Assembly: GCF_009834185.1 (NCBI RefSeq)
Contig: NZ_CP047173.1
Location: forward strand, 1,612,001 to 1,676,000
Length of the DNA: 64,000 nucleotides
Source: Rathayibacter sp. VKM Ac-2760
Lineage (GTDB): Bacteria; Actinomycetota; Actinomycetes; Actinomycetales; Microbacteriaceae
Reading direction: 5' to 3'
Below, piece by piece: positions 16,502-24,733 of the stretch. Position 1 is the stretch's first letter, and each line of letters begins with the position of its first letter. Position numbers and translations under genes: made by a program. The notes beneath the pieces are model-generated. The model searched no databases. It had not been told where the DNA came from and was given only the letters and a program-made list of their open reading frames with translations.

Positions 16502-17617
16502 CTAGCCCAGCAGTGCCGCCAGGCTCGTCGCCGGCAGCCCGAACGCCTCGGCGACCGCCGGGTTCACGACCTGCCCGTCGTGCGTGCTGAGCCCCTTCGC
16601 GAGCGCCGGATCCGCGGCCAGCGCCGCCTTCCAGCCGCGGTCCGCGAGGGCGACCACGTAGGGGAGCGTCGCGTTCGTCAGCGCCCGCGTCGACGTCTCC
16701 GGCACCGCGCCCGGCATGTTCGCGACGCAGTAGTAGACGCTGTCGTGCACCGCGAAGACCGGGTCGTCGTGCGTCGTCGGCCGCGATCCCTCGAAGCAGC
16801 CGCCCTGATCGATCGCGATGTCGACGAGCACCGAGCCCGCCTTCATCGTCGCCACCATCTCGTCGGTGACGAGCTTCGGCGCCCGCGCACCCGGGATCAG
16901 CACCGAGCCGATCACCAGGTCGGCCTCCGCCACCTGGGCGGCGATCTCGTAGGTCGAGGAGGCGCGGGTCTGGATCCGCCCGCCGAAGCGGTTCTCCAGC
17001 TCGCGCAGCCGCGGGATCGACAGGTCGACGACGGTGACGTCGGCGCCCATGCCGAGCGCGTTCGCGGCCGCGTGCTCGCCGGCCACGCCGCCGCCGATCA
17101 CGAGCACCTTCGCCTTCGGCGTCCCGGGCACCCCGCCGAGCAGGGTGCCGCGACCGCCCGCCGCACGCATCAGGTGGTAGCCGCCGACGGTGATCGACAG
17201 CCGTCCCGCCACCTCGCTCATCGGCGAGAGGAGCGGCAGCTGCCGATCGGGCAGCTGCACCGTCTCGTAGGCGATCGCCGTGGTCCCCGCGGCGAGCAGC
17301 GCGTCGGTGCACGGGCGGGAGGCCGCGAGATGCAGGTAGGTGAAGAGGATCTGCCCGGAGCGCATCCTCGGGTACTCGGCCGCGATCGGCTCCTTGACCT
17401 TCACCACCAGGTCGGCATCGCCCCACACCTCGTCGGCGTCGGCCGCGATCCGCGCGCCGGCCGCGGCGAAGTCCTCATCGGACACCCGCGAGCCCAGTCC
17501 CGCACCGGCCTCGACCAGCACGTCGTGCCCGCGGCGCACGAGCTCGTGCACTCCGGCGGGCGTCGCGGCGACGCGGTTCTCGTTGTTCTTGATCTCGGTG
17601 GGGATCCCGATGCGCAT
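16502..17617 (-). CDS. ald: alanine dehydrogenase
   Basis: A 371-residue NAD-dependent enzyme that interconverts L-alanine and pyruvate plus ammonium. It starts MRIGIPTEIKNNENRVA, the family signature, and has the substrate-binding Lys in VKVKEP, the catalytic His in YLHLAAS (about residue 96) and a Rossmann motif VIGGGVAGEHAA (about 175). AAGGAG lies 5 bp before the ATG at 17617 on the minus strand. The divergent neighbour is an Lrp/AsnC regulator, the same pairing as ald/aldR in mycobacteria, so induction by alanine is likely. Confidence 0.95.
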   Translation of the reverse strand: MRIGIPTEIKNNENRVAATPAGVHELVRRGHDVLVEAGAGLGSRVSDEDFAAAGARIAADADEVWGDADLVVKVKEPIAAEYPRMRSGQILFTYLHLAASRPCTDALLAAGTTAIAYETVQLPDRQLPLLSPMSEVAGRLSITVGGYHLMRAAGGRGTLLGGVPGTPKAKVLVIGGGVAGEHAAANALGMGADVTVVDLSIPRLRELENRFGGRIQTRASSTYEIAAQVAEADLVIGSVLIPGARAPKLVTDEMVATMKAGSVLVDIAIDQGGCFEGSRPTTHDDPVFAVHDSVYYCVANMPGAVPETSTRALTNATLPYVVALADRGWKAALAADPALAKGLSTHDGQVVNPAVAEAFGLPATSLAALLG

Positions 17618-17657
17618 AACGGCTCCTTCGCTCTGGTGCCCCCATCGTGCGAAGATC

Positions 17658-17717
17658 ATGTTTCGAATGGATGAAGATCCGCAGGATGCTCGGAAAGCGC
17701 AAACATTCCCGCAGGAT
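17658..17717. promoter_or_regulatory. candidate Lrp/AsnC operator region between ald and its regulator
   Basis: The 126-bp divergent spacer contains an inverted pair ATGTTTCG (17658-17665) and CGCAAACAT (17698-17706) and a direct pair CCGCAGGAT at 17679-17687 and 17709-17717, exactly 30 bp apart. Repeats on the same face of the helix are what a multimeric Lrp-family regulator would bind. The assignment is inferred. Confidence 0.4.
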
Positions 17718-17743
17718 CGTCGACGGGAGGAGACCGGGCGCCG

Positions 17744-18229
17744 ATGCGACCGCACGATCTGCACGACCTCGGCGACCTCGACCCGGTCGACCGCACCCTC
17801 GTCCGGCTGCTCCGCGCCGATGCGCGCACGCCCAACAGCCGCCTGGCGGAGCGCGCGGGCATCGCCCCCTCCACCTGCGTCTCCCGCGTCCGCTCCCTGG
17901 TCGACCGCGGCATCATCACCGGCTTCACCGCCGAGCTCGACCCCGCCGCGCTCGGGCTCACCCTCCAGGCGCTGATCAGCGTCAACATCCGCGCCGGTCA
18001 GCGCCAGGCGATCACCCGGTTCGCCGAGGAGATCCGCGCCCTGCCCGAGGTCGTGCAGCTCTTCTTCCTCGGCGGCTCGGAGGACTTCCTGCTGCACGTC
18101 GCCGTCCGCGACTCCAACGACATCCGCGACTTCGTCGTCTCGAACCTGTCGGCGCACCCGGCAGTCGCCTCGACCAGGACGAGCCTGGTCTTCGATCATC
18201 ACCGCAAGGGGCCTGCACTTCCGGAGTGA
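17744..18229 (+). CDS. Lrp/AsnC family transcriptional regulator
   Basis: A 161-residue regulator with an N-terminal AsnC HTH (DRTLVRLLRADARTPNSRLAE, then GIAPSTCVSRVRSLV, about residues 18-55) and a C-terminal RAM/AsnC ligand domain (about 75-155). GGGAGGAG lies 11 bp before the ATG. Its gene is divergent from alanine dehydrogenase, which it probably activates in the presence of alanine, as AldR does in mycobacteria. The family assignment is certain from sequence; the target is inferred from context. Confidence 0.92.
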   Translation: MRPHDLHDLGDLDPVDRTLVRLLRADARTPNSRLAERAGIAPSTCVSRVRSLVDRGIITGFTAELDPAALGLTLQALISVNIRAGQRQAITRFAEEIRALPEVVQLFFLGGSEDFLLHVAVRDSNDIRDFVVSNLSAHPAVASTRTSLVFDHHRKGPALPE

Positions 18230-18269
18230 GGCCGGGGCTGCCGGACTGAAGCCGGCGCTGCCCGAGCGG

Positions 18270-18527
18270 TCAGTGCGTTCCGGGGCTCAGATCGCCGCCG
18301 CCGCGCTGGGTCAGCCCGGGGATCCGCCGTGCCAGCCCGGCGATGTGCTCCTCCGCGATCTCGATCCGCGTGTCGCGCAGGCGCTGGCGCAGCAGCGCCT
18401 CGACGTCCTCCTCGGGCCGCAGCTCGGCGTCACCGGCGACCTGCAGCAGGATGCCGCGCAGCTTCTCGTCCAGGGCCGCGTCGTCGCTGCCCTGCTGGAT
18501 CGGGTGGTCCTGCGATGCGTTCGTCAT
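18270..18527 (-). CDS. small conserved hypothetical protein
   Basis: An 85-residue acidic, helix-rich protein (LDEKLRGILLQVAGD, then EEDVEALLRQRLRDT). It has no transmembrane segment, Cys pair or known domain. I recall similar small proteins next to DNA-repair genes in Microbacteriaceae but no function. The ATG at 18527 follows GGGAG by about 10 bp on the minus strand. The gene is divergent from mug (48 bp apart) and convergent with the AsnC gene. Confidence 0.65.
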   Translation of the reverse strand: MTNASQDHPIQQGSDDAALDEKLRGILLQVAGDAELRPEEDVEALLRQRLRDTRIEIAEEHIAGLARRIPGLTQRGGGDLSPGTH

Positions 18528-18575
18528 GCCCTCATGCTCCCACCCCGGCCGCGCCGGGCACGGCAGGATGGCCGC

Positions 18576-19166
18576 ATGCCGTTCTCCCGCGCCGAGCTCG
18601 CCTCGTACCGCGACCGCACCGTCGAGGACCTGCTCGACGGCGACGTCCGCCTCCTCTTCGTCGGCATCAACCCCGGACTCCGGACGGCCGCCACCGGCGC
18701 CCACTTCGCGCACCCCGGCAACCGCTTCTACCCGGCCCTCGCCGCCGCCGGCATCCTCGACCGCGTCCTCCGGGTCTCCGAGGGCATGTCGCCGGAGGAC
18801 CGCCGCGCCCTCAGCGACCGCGGCATCGGCATCACCAACCTCGCCCCGCGCGCCACCGCCCGCGCCGACGAGCTCACTCCGGAGGAGCTGCGCGCCGGCG
18901 CCGAGCGCCTCGTCCGCACGATCGAGCGGGTCCGGCCCGCCGCCGTCGCGATGGTCGGGATCACCGCCTACCGCGCCGCGTTCGGCCGCCGGACCGCGCG
19001 CCAGGGCCGGCAGGACGAGCCGCTCGCCGGCGCCCCGCTCTGGCTGCTGCCCAATCCGAGCGGCCTCAACGCGCACGACACGGTCGCGTCGCTCGGCCTC
19101 GCCTACCGGGAGCCCGCCGTGGCCGCCGGAATAGTCCCCGACCCCCGGAGGTTGCAAAGTCCATGA
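18576..19166 (+). CDS. mug: G/U mismatch-specific DNA glycosylase
   Basis: A 196-residue uracil-DNA glycosylase superfamily member. It removes uracil and ethenocytosine opposite guanine. The catalytic motif GINPG is at residues 30-34 and the DNA-intercalation motif reads NPSGLNAHD (about 159). HFAHPGNRFYPAL and GITNLAPRAT are also family signatures. I start at the ATG at 18576, which gives the usual spacing to GINPG. The stop overlaps the next gene's start (ATGA), so the two are coupled even though their functions look unrelated. Confidence 0.92.
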   Translation: MPFSRAELASYRDRTVEDLLDGDVRLLFVGINPGLRTAATGAHFAHPGNRFYPALAAAGILDRVLRVSEGMSPEDRRALSDRGIGITNLAPRATARADELTPEELRAGAERLVRTIERVRPAAVAMVGITAYRAAFGRRTARQGRQDEPLAGAPLWLLPNPSGLNAHDTVASLGLAYREPAVAAGIVPDPRRLQSP

Positions 19167-20209
19167 GTACGCATGAAATCAAGTTCGGTGTCGACACCTT
19201 CGGCGACGTCACGGCCGGTGCCGACGGCACGCCCCTCTCGCACGGGCAGGTCCTGCGCGACGTGGTCGAGGAGGGCGTCCTCGCGGATCAGGTCGGCCTC
19301 GACTTCTTCGGCCTGGGCGAGCACCACCGCGCCGACTTCGCCGTCAGCGCCCCCGACGTGGTGCTGGCCGCCATCGCCGCGCGGACCGAGCGCATCCACC
19401 TCGGCTCCGCCGTCACCGTGCTCTCCTCCGACGACCCGGTGCGCGTCTACCAGCGCTTCGCCACGCTCGACGGCCTCTCGAACGGGCGGGCCGAGGTCAT
19501 CCTCGGCCGCGGCTCCTTCACCGAGTCGTTCCCCCTCTTCGGCTTCGACCTGTCGCAGTACGAGGTCCTCTTCGAGGAGAAGCTGGAGCTGTTCCACGAG
19601 CTCGTCCAGGGCGGCCCCGTCACTTGGCAGGGCACCGTGCGCCCCGCGCTGACCGAGCAGAGCGTCTACCCGTCGATGGAGGGAGACCGCCGCCTGCGCA
19701 CCTGGATCGGCGTCGGCGGCAGCCCGGAGTCGGTCGTCCGCGCCGCCCGCTTCGGCTTCCCGCTCGTCCTCGCGATCATCGGCGGCTCGCCCGCCCGCTT
19801 CCGCCCCTACGTCGACCTGTTCGGCCGCGCGCTCGACCAGCTCGAGCAGCCCCGACTGCCGGTCGCCGTGCACTCGCCCGGCTTCATCGCCGACACCGAC
19901 GAGGAGGCGCACGAGCTCTACTACGGCCACTACAAGGGCATGCTCGACTCGATCGGGCGCGAGCGCGGCTGGGCCCCGCTCACCCGCGAGCGCTTCGCCG
20001 AGGAGGCCGGCCCCGAGGGCGCCCTGCACCTCGGCTCGCCCGAGACGGTCGCCCGGAAGATCGCGAGCACCGTCGGCGCCCTCGGCATCGACCGCTTCGA
20101 CCTCAAGTACAGCGCCGGCACCCTGCCGCACGCCGCGATCATGCGCAACATCGAGCTCTACGGCACGCAGGTGATCCCGCGCGTGCGCGAGCTGCTCGCC
20201 GCCGGCTGA
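19163..20209 (+). CDS. LLM class flavin-dependent oxidoreductase
   Basis: A 348-residue luciferase-like monooxygenase of the single-component type (TIM barrel, FMN-dependent). Recognisable elements are the N-terminal FGVDTFGD, DFFGLGEHHRADF (about residues 47-59), HLGSAVTVLSSDDPVRVYQRF and GRGSFTESFP. The substrate cannot be told from sequence. The ATG at 19163 overlaps the mug stop and is preceded by GGAGG with a 12-bp spacer. A GC-rich hairpin follows at 20217-20239. Confidence 0.9.
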   Translation: MSTHEIKFGVDTFGDVTAGADGTPLSHGQVLRDVVEEGVLADQVGLDFFGLGEHHRADFAVSAPDVVLAAIAARTERIHLGSAVTVLSSDDPVRVYQRFATLDGLSNGRAEVILGRGSFTESFPLFGFDLSQYEVLFEEKLELFHELVQGGPVTWQGTVRPALTEQSVYPSMEGDRRLRTWIGVGGSPESVVRAARFGFPLVLAIIGGSPARFRPYVDLFGRALDQLEQPRLPVAVHSPGFIADTDEEAHELYYGHYKGMLDSIGRERGWAPLTRERFAEEAGPEGALHLGSPETVARKIASTVGALGIDRFDLKYSAGTLPHAAIMRNIELYGTQVIPRVRELLAAG

Positions 20210-20216
20210 CCCGCGT

Positions 20217-20239
20217 GGAGCGCGCGCACTGCGCGCTCC
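20217..20239 (+). terminator. hairpin after the LLM oxidoreductase gene
   Basis: A perfect 9-bp stem (GGAGCGCGC, 20217-20225, with GCGCGCTCC, 20231-20239) and a 5-nt loop start 8 bp after the stop codon. No T-tract follows. Confidence 0.55.
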
Positions 20240-20315
20240 CACCGGGCGCCCGGGCGGCGTCGATATGCTCGGAGACCGGGCGCTCAGCCGCCGCCCCCGA
20301 ACCCTCCGGAAGCCC

Positions 20316-21233
20316 ATGCCAGACAGCCACGCCGCCCGCACCCCCTACGAGGTGCTGGGCGTCTCCTCGAGCGCGTCGGACGACGAGCTCAAGCGCGCCT
20401 ACCGGCGTCTGCTCCGCGAGACCCACCCGGACACCGGGGGAGACGCGGCCTCCTTCCACGCCGTGCAGGTCGCGTGGGAGCGCATCGGCAGCGCCGGCGC
20501 CCGCGGCGACTACGACCGTGGAGCCCCGGCTCCCGGTCCCGCCTCGCACGCCCCCTACACCGGCTCGTCCCGCGCGCCGTCCGCGTCGTCGGTGCGCGCG
20601 CGCTCCTACGGCCACCCCGGAGGCGCGGCTCGCGAGTACTACCTCCGCCTCGTCCGCGAGTGGGTCGGCCGCGGAGTCGAGATCGACGACCCGTTCGACC
20701 CGGCGCTCGTCCGCTCCGCCCCGCGCGAGGTCCGCTCCTGGCTCGCGAAGGCGCACGCCGAGGAGGCCACCGCGTCCCTCGTCGGCGCCCTCGGCATCGC
20801 CTACACGATCTGGAACGACGTGGCCGTCGGCGACGGCGGCGTCAAGATCGACCACCTCGTGCTCGGCCCCTCCGGCCTGCTCGCCCTCACCTCCGCCGAC
20901 TGGGGCGAGCCCGTCCGCCTGCGCAAGGGCGAGGTCGAGGGAGCCGGCATCGCCGAGGACGAGAAGCCGCTCGCCTCGCTCGCGAAGGCCGCCCGCCGCC
21001 TCGGCCGCGAGCTCGGCGTCCGCTTCTCCGCGAGCGTCGTGGTCGTCCCCGACGACGCCCTCGAGCAGCCGTACGAGCAGGTCGAGCGCGGTCGCCACGC
21101 CGGCGACGTGCTCATCCGCCGCTCCCTGCTCCCGCAGCTGCTCCGCTCCGGCACCGACGACCCGCGCCTCGGCGGCTACGGCGAGTCCTTCGAGGTCCGC
21201 ACCCGCGTCCAGAACCGCGTCCGCTTCGTCTGA
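20316..21233 (+). CDS. J-domain protein fused to a NERD-like domain
   Basis: A 305-residue fusion. Residues about 8-70 form a DnaJ domain (TPYEVLGVSSSASDDEL, HPD motif in RETHPDTGG, AWERIGSAGARGDYD), which would recruit DnaK. A low-complexity Ser/Ala/Pro linker follows. Residues about 110-230 resemble the NERD nuclease-related domain: AEEATASLVGAL, YTIWNDVAV and KIDHLVLGPSGLLALTS. The NERD catalytic Glu-x-Lys is missing (TSADW in its place), so the domain is probably not a nuclease. I start at the ATG at 20316, 5 bp after CCGGAAG. The gene stands alone between two LLM oxidoreductases. The J-domain is certain, the NERD call moderate. Confidence 0.75.
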   Translation: MPDSHAARTPYEVLGVSSSASDDELKRAYRRLLRETHPDTGGDAASFHAVQVAWERIGSAGARGDYDRGAPAPGPASHAPYTGSSRAPSASSVRARSYGHPGGAAREYYLRLVREWVGRGVEIDDPFDPALVRSAPREVRSWLAKAHAEEATASLVGALGIAYTIWNDVAVGDGGVKIDHLVLGPSGLLALTSADWGEPVRLRKGEVEGAGIAEDEKPLASLAKAARRLGRELGVRFSASVVVVPDDALEQPYEQVERGRHAGDVLIRRSLLPQLLRSGTDDPRLGGYGESFEVRTRVQNRVRFV

Positions 21234-21248
21234 CGCGCCGCGCCGCTA

Positions 21249-21269
21249 GCCCGCCCCCGCCCGGCGGGC
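21249..21269 (+). terminator. short hairpin after the J-domain gene
   Basis: GCCCGCC (21249-21255) pairs with GGCGGGC (21263-21269) across a 7-nt loop, 15 bp after the stop codon. No T-tract is present; a modest candidate. Confidence 0.4.
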
Positions 21270-21367
21270 AAGGGGCTGTCGGCACCGCCCGCGCCCGCCC
21301 GACGATGGAGCCACACGATGAACGCCTGCCCTCCGGCACGGCGACGACGAGCGGAACGAGGCGGACG

Positions 21368-22348
21368 ATGGTGCGATTCGGCTACACCCTGATGACCGAG
21401 CAGAGCGGACCGAAGCAGCTGGTGGGCTACGCGGTCGACGCGGAGAGGCACGGCTTCGAGTTCGCGGTGTCGAGCGACCACTACTCGCCCTGGCTGACCG
21501 AGCAGGGCCACGCCTCCTACGCCTGGACCATGCTGGGCGCCGTCGCGCAGGCGACGTCGACCATCGAGCTCGCCACCTACGTGACCGCGCCGACCATCCG
21601 CTACCACCCCGCCGTCATCGCCCAGAAGGCGGCGACCCTCGCGATCCTCTCCGACGACCGCTTCCTGCTCGGCCTCGGCTCCGGCGAGAACCTCAACGAG
21701 CACGTCGTCGGCGAGGGCTGGCCCGCGGTCGCCGCCCGCCAGGACATGCTCGAGGAGGCGGTGCACATCATCCGCGCCCTGCACACGGGGGAGCTGGTCA
21801 CCTGGGAGGGCGACTACTTCCGCGTCGACTCCGCCCGCGTCTGGGACCTCCCCGACAAGCCCGTGCCGATCGGCCTCGCCGTCTCGGGCGAGAAGTCGAT
21901 CGAGCGCTTCGCCCCGCTCGGCGACCACCTGATCACCACCGAGCCCGAGGCCGAGCTGATCTCGCAGTGGACCGCCGTCCGCGGCGCCGACGCCGCCCCG
22001 TCGCGCTCGATCGGCCAGATCCCGATCTGCTGGGCGCCGGACAAGGAGCAGGCCGTCGCCCTCGCGCACGAGCAGTTCCGCTGGTTCGCGGGCGGCTGGT
22101 CGGTCAACGCCGACCTGCCGACCACGGCCGGTTTCGCGGGCGCCAGCCAGTTCGTCCGCCCCGAGGACGTCGCCGAGTCGATCGCCTGCGGGCCGGACCT
22201 CGACGAGCTGGCCCAGAGCGTCGTCCCCTTCCTCGAGGCGGGCTTCACCGACATCGCGTTCGTGCAGGTCGGCGACGCGCTGCAGCAGCGCTTCCTCGAC
22301 GAGGTCGCGGAGGATCTGCTCGAGCGGGCGCGCGCACTCGCGCCCTAG
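21368..22348 (+). CDS. F420-type LLM class oxidoreductase
   Basis: A 326-residue TIM-barrel enzyme close to the F420-dependent glucose-6-phosphate dehydrogenase-like group. Diagnostic parts are VRFGYTLMTEQSG, FAVSSDHYSPWL (about residues 34-45), YVTAPTIRYHPAVIAQKAATL and FLLGLGSGENLNEHVVGEGWP. This group uses the deazaflavin F420 as hydride carrier. The substrate is unknown. I start at the ATG at 21368; another in-frame ATG at 21305 would add 21 residues that do not look like the family N-terminus. The gene is followed by a convergent S4 protein gene. Confidence 0.88.
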   Translation: MVRFGYTLMTEQSGPKQLVGYAVDAERHGFEFAVSSDHYSPWLTEQGHASYAWTMLGAVAQATSTIELATYVTAPTIRYHPAVIAQKAATLAILSDDRFLLGLGSGENLNEHVVGEGWPAVAARQDMLEEAVHIIRALHTGELVTWEGDYFRVDSARVWDLPDKPVPIGLAVSGEKSIERFAPLGDHLITTEPEAELISQWTAVRGADAAPSRSIGQIPICWAPDKEQAVALAHEQFRWFAGGWSVNADLPTTAGFAGASQFVRPEDVAESIACGPDLDELAQSVVPFLEAGFTDIAFVQVGDALQQRFLDEVAEDLLERARALAP

Positions 22349-22391
22349 CGCCGGGCGGTGCTCACCGGGCAGTGCTCCCCGGGCGGAGAGC

Positions 22392-22769
22392 TCAGAACCC
22401 GCGCAGCCGCTCGATCTCGCGCCGGTCGCGCTTGGTCGGGCGGCCCGCTCCGCGGTCGCGGACGATGACGGCGGGAGCCGCCTCGCGCGGCGGCGGCGGG
22501 GGAGTGCGGTCCTCGAAGCACTCGGCGGCCACCGGGGCGCCGACGCGCTTGACGATCAGCCCGCGGACCACGAGCTCGCGGTCGAAGCCGCCGATCCTCG
22601 CCCGGACCTCGTCGCCGACCTTCACGGTATGCGCGGCCTTGGCCCGCTCGCCGTTCACCCGGATGTGACCGGCGCGAGCGGCGGTCGTGGCGGCGGAGCG
22701 CGTCTTGTAGACCCGGACGGCCCAGAGCCAGGCGTCCACCCGGACGGAGCCGGTCACCGGGATCTGCAT
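22392..22769 (-). CDS. S4-domain RNA-binding protein (Hsp15-like)
   Basis: A 125-residue protein with an N-terminal S4 domain (RVDAWLWAVRVYKTRSAATT, then GHIRVNGERAKAAHTVKVGD, about residues 9-55) and a basic C-terminal tail ending KRDRREIERLRGF. Hsp15 (HslR) in E. coli binds free 50S subunits carrying a nascent chain and helps recycle them; the same role is plausible here. Length and basic tail fit the family. It is divergent from a hypothetical gene 89 bp away. Confidence 0.88.
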   Translation of the reverse strand: MQIPVTGSVRVDAWLWAVRVYKTRSAATTAARAGHIRVNGERAKAAHTVKVGDEVRARIGGFDRELVVRGLIVKRVGAPVAAECFEDRTPPPPPREAAPAVIVRDRGAGRPTKRDRREIERLRGF

Positions 22770-22858
22770 CCGTCCAGTCTACGAAGCCAGAATGGGCGCA
22801 GTCCCCAACGATGAAGGACCAGCGGCCCGCACGCGGCCGCCGACCGAGGAGGTTCACC

Positions 22859-23281
22859 ATGAGCACGTACCACAGCTTCGGCGAGGACACCGGGGAGGGG
22901 ACGCCCAACCGCGGCGCCCCTGAGCACAGCGGCTCGCCGTCCGAGGTCCGCGACAGCGCGTTCCCGCACGCCGGCCTCGAGTTCTCGCTGGTCCCGTCCG
23001 GCCACGAGGAGTGGCAGGTCCGCCACCCCGACGGGCGTCCCGTCGGCGTCCTCGCGATCATCTCGCACAGCGGCGAGGAGGGCGAGGCGGTCTTCGTCAC
23101 CCGCCGCGTCGACTCCGACCAGGCCGTGGCCGAGGGCACCGACTGGCGCGGTCTGGTCTCAGCCGTGATCAACGACGAGGCCGCCGACGAGCGCGTGCAG
23201 GGCAGCCCCGACCCCGCGCTCGACTACACCCGCGGCGGACTGCTGCACCGCGGCGAGTCGGACGTCGAAGGGCTGTCCTGA
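22859..23281 (+). CDS. conserved hypothetical protein
   Basis: A 140-residue acidic soluble protein with no signal peptide and no domain I recognise. Visible elements are FPHAGLEFSLVPSGHEEWQVRH and GRPVGVLAIISHSGEEGEAVFV, which suggest a small beta-rich fold. A very good ribosome binding site (GAGGAGG, 5 bp before the ATG at 22859) decides the start and supports expression. It is convergent with the aminotransferase gene, the two stops 10 bp apart. Confidence 0.7.
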   Translation: MSTYHSFGEDTGEGTPNRGAPEHSGSPSEVRDSAFPHAGLEFSLVPSGHEEWQVRHPDGRPVGVLAIISHSGEEGEAVFVTRRVDSDQAVAEGTDWRGLVSAVINDEAADERVQGSPDPALDYTRGGLLHRGESDVEGLS

Positions 23282-23291
23282 TCGACCGCGG

Positions 23292-24161
23292 CTAGCGCGC
23301 GAGGAGCGCCGCATTGATCCGGGCCGTGAGCCCGTGGTCGACGCGGCGCTCCTGCGCGTCCACCGCGCGGATCGGCGCGGCGTTGCGGGCGCTCGAGACC
23401 AGCCAGGCCGCGTCCGCCGCCGCCAGGTCCTCCGCCCGCAGCGGTCGCTCCGCGGTGCCGAGGCCGAGGCCGCCCGCGAGCGCGAAGAGGTCCGCCTGCG
23501 TCGTCCCCGGCAGCAGTCCGAGGCTCGGCGGCGGCGTCACCAGCTCGCCCGCCGCGAGCAGCACCAGGTTCGAGGTCGGCCCCTCCAGCAGGAACCCGTC
23601 GCTGGAGACGAACAGCGCGTCGTCCGCTCCGCGCCGCAGCGCCTCGCGCGACGCCGCGCGATTGACCGCGTACGAGAGCGTCTTCGCCCCGGCGAGCAGC
23701 CACGGCGACGTCTCGCGGACGTCGGAGCGCAGTCCCCGGTCCAGCAGCACGACCCGCACGCCGTCGCGCCGGGCCGGCCCGAAGTCGGGACTCGTCTGCA
23801 CGAAGACGAGGCCGGTCGGCCGCCCGTCGCCCTCGACGCCGCGGCTCAGGATCGTCTTCACCATCGCCTCCGGAACCCGCGGGTGCTGGGCGACGGCCTC
23901 GTCGATCGCCGCGAGCCAGGCGGTCCGGTCCGGCCGCGGCAGGTCGAGCATCCGCGCCGACTCCGCGAAGCGGTCGAGGTGCGCGTCGAGCGCCTGCAGC
24001 CGCCCCTCGACCAGGTTGATCGTCTCGAAGACTCCGTCGCCCCGGGTGAAGCCGAGGTCGGTGACGTCGATCGCGCCCGCCGGGCTCTCGTGCGCCGGAA
24101 CGTCGTGCGCCGGGGCGTCGAGGGAGGGGCGGACGAGGACGACGAGGGTGTCAGCGGGCAT
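23292..24161 (-). CDS. aminotransferase class IV (4-amino-4-deoxychorismate lyase-like)
   Basis: A 289-residue fold-type IV PLP enzyme. The PLP Lys is in LAGAKTLSYAVN (about residue 158); GFTRGDGVFETINL near residue 37 and GFLLEGPTSNLVLL near 205 bind the cofactor and phosphate. Members are PabC (folate pathway lyase), branched-chain or D-amino-acid aminotransferases; overall sequence looks most like actinobacterial PabC-type proteins but a D-amino acid role cannot be excluded. The gene overlaps the upstream VanZ gene by 11 bp on the same strand. Confidence 0.85.
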   Translation of the reverse strand: MPADTLVVLVRPSLDAPAHDVPAHESPAGAIDVTDLGFTRGDGVFETINLVEGRLQALDAHLDRFAESARMLDLPRPDRTAWLAAIDEAVAQHPRVPEAMVKTILSRGVEGDGRPTGLVFVQTSPDFGPARRDGVRVVLLDRGLRSDVRETSPWLLAGAKTLSYAVNRAASREALRRGADDALFVSSDGFLLEGPTSNLVLLAAGELVTPPPSLGLLPGTTQADLFALAGGLGLGTAERPLRAEDLAAADAAWLVSSARNAAPIRAVDAQERRVDHGLTARINAALLAR

Positions 24162-24624
24162 GGGCGGAGCGGTCCTTCCGGGGGCGGGGGCGGCGGCGGA
24201 GTGCGAGACGGGCCGGCGGACGACGGGCCAGCACGACGACGAGCAGCGCCCCGAGCAGGGCGCCGCTGCCGTTCGAGACGAGGTCGCGCACGTCCGAGAC
24301 GCGGGAGGGCAGCGCGAGCAGCTGGATCGTCTCGATCAGCACGGAGACGCCGAGGCCGATCGGAGCGGCGAGCAGCCGGCGCCGCGGCGGCAGCTGCGCG
24401 GCCAGCAGGGCACCGAGCGGCACGAACATCAGCACGTTCGCCAGGAACTCGGCGACCTCGTAGGTGAACCAGCCCGTCACCGGCGTGGAGGCGATCACTG
24501 CGATGATCCGGCGCACCAGCGACGACGGCTGCCCGGCCGGGTACGGCGCGGGAGTCAGGGTGATCAGCGCGATCACGCCGAGCCAGGCGAGCGTCGAGAA
24601 CGGGAGGATCCTCGAGCGGCGCAT
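24151..24624 (-). CDS. VanZ-family membrane protein
   Basis: A 157-residue protein with four predicted helices (first FSTLAWLGVIALITLTP) and the VanZ-like region EVAEFLANVLMFVPLGALLA, ending LVSNGSGALLGALL. VanZ gives low-level teicoplanin resistance in enterococci, but most chromosomal relatives have no known role. The C-terminus is strongly basic. The start at 24624 gives MRRSRILPF. It is translated just ahead of the aminotransferase gene, which it overlaps, and is divergent from the Nudix-NYN gene. Confidence 0.85.
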   Translation of the reverse strand: MRRSRILPFSTLAWLGVIALITLTPAPYPAGQPSSLVRRIIAVIASTPVTGWFTYEVAEFLANVLMFVPLGALLAAQLPPRRRLLAAPIGLGVSVLIETIQLLALPSRVSDVRDLVSNGSGALLGALLVVVLARRPPARLALRRRPRPRKDRSAHAR

Positions 24625-24733
24625 CCGTCGATTGTGCCAGGTGCTCGGCGCCCGGCTTGGAGCGCCCCGTGCGGTGCGCCCGTGCGGAGAGCCCTGTGCG
24701 GTGCGCCCGCCCGGGTGTGGAAGGCTGGACCGC

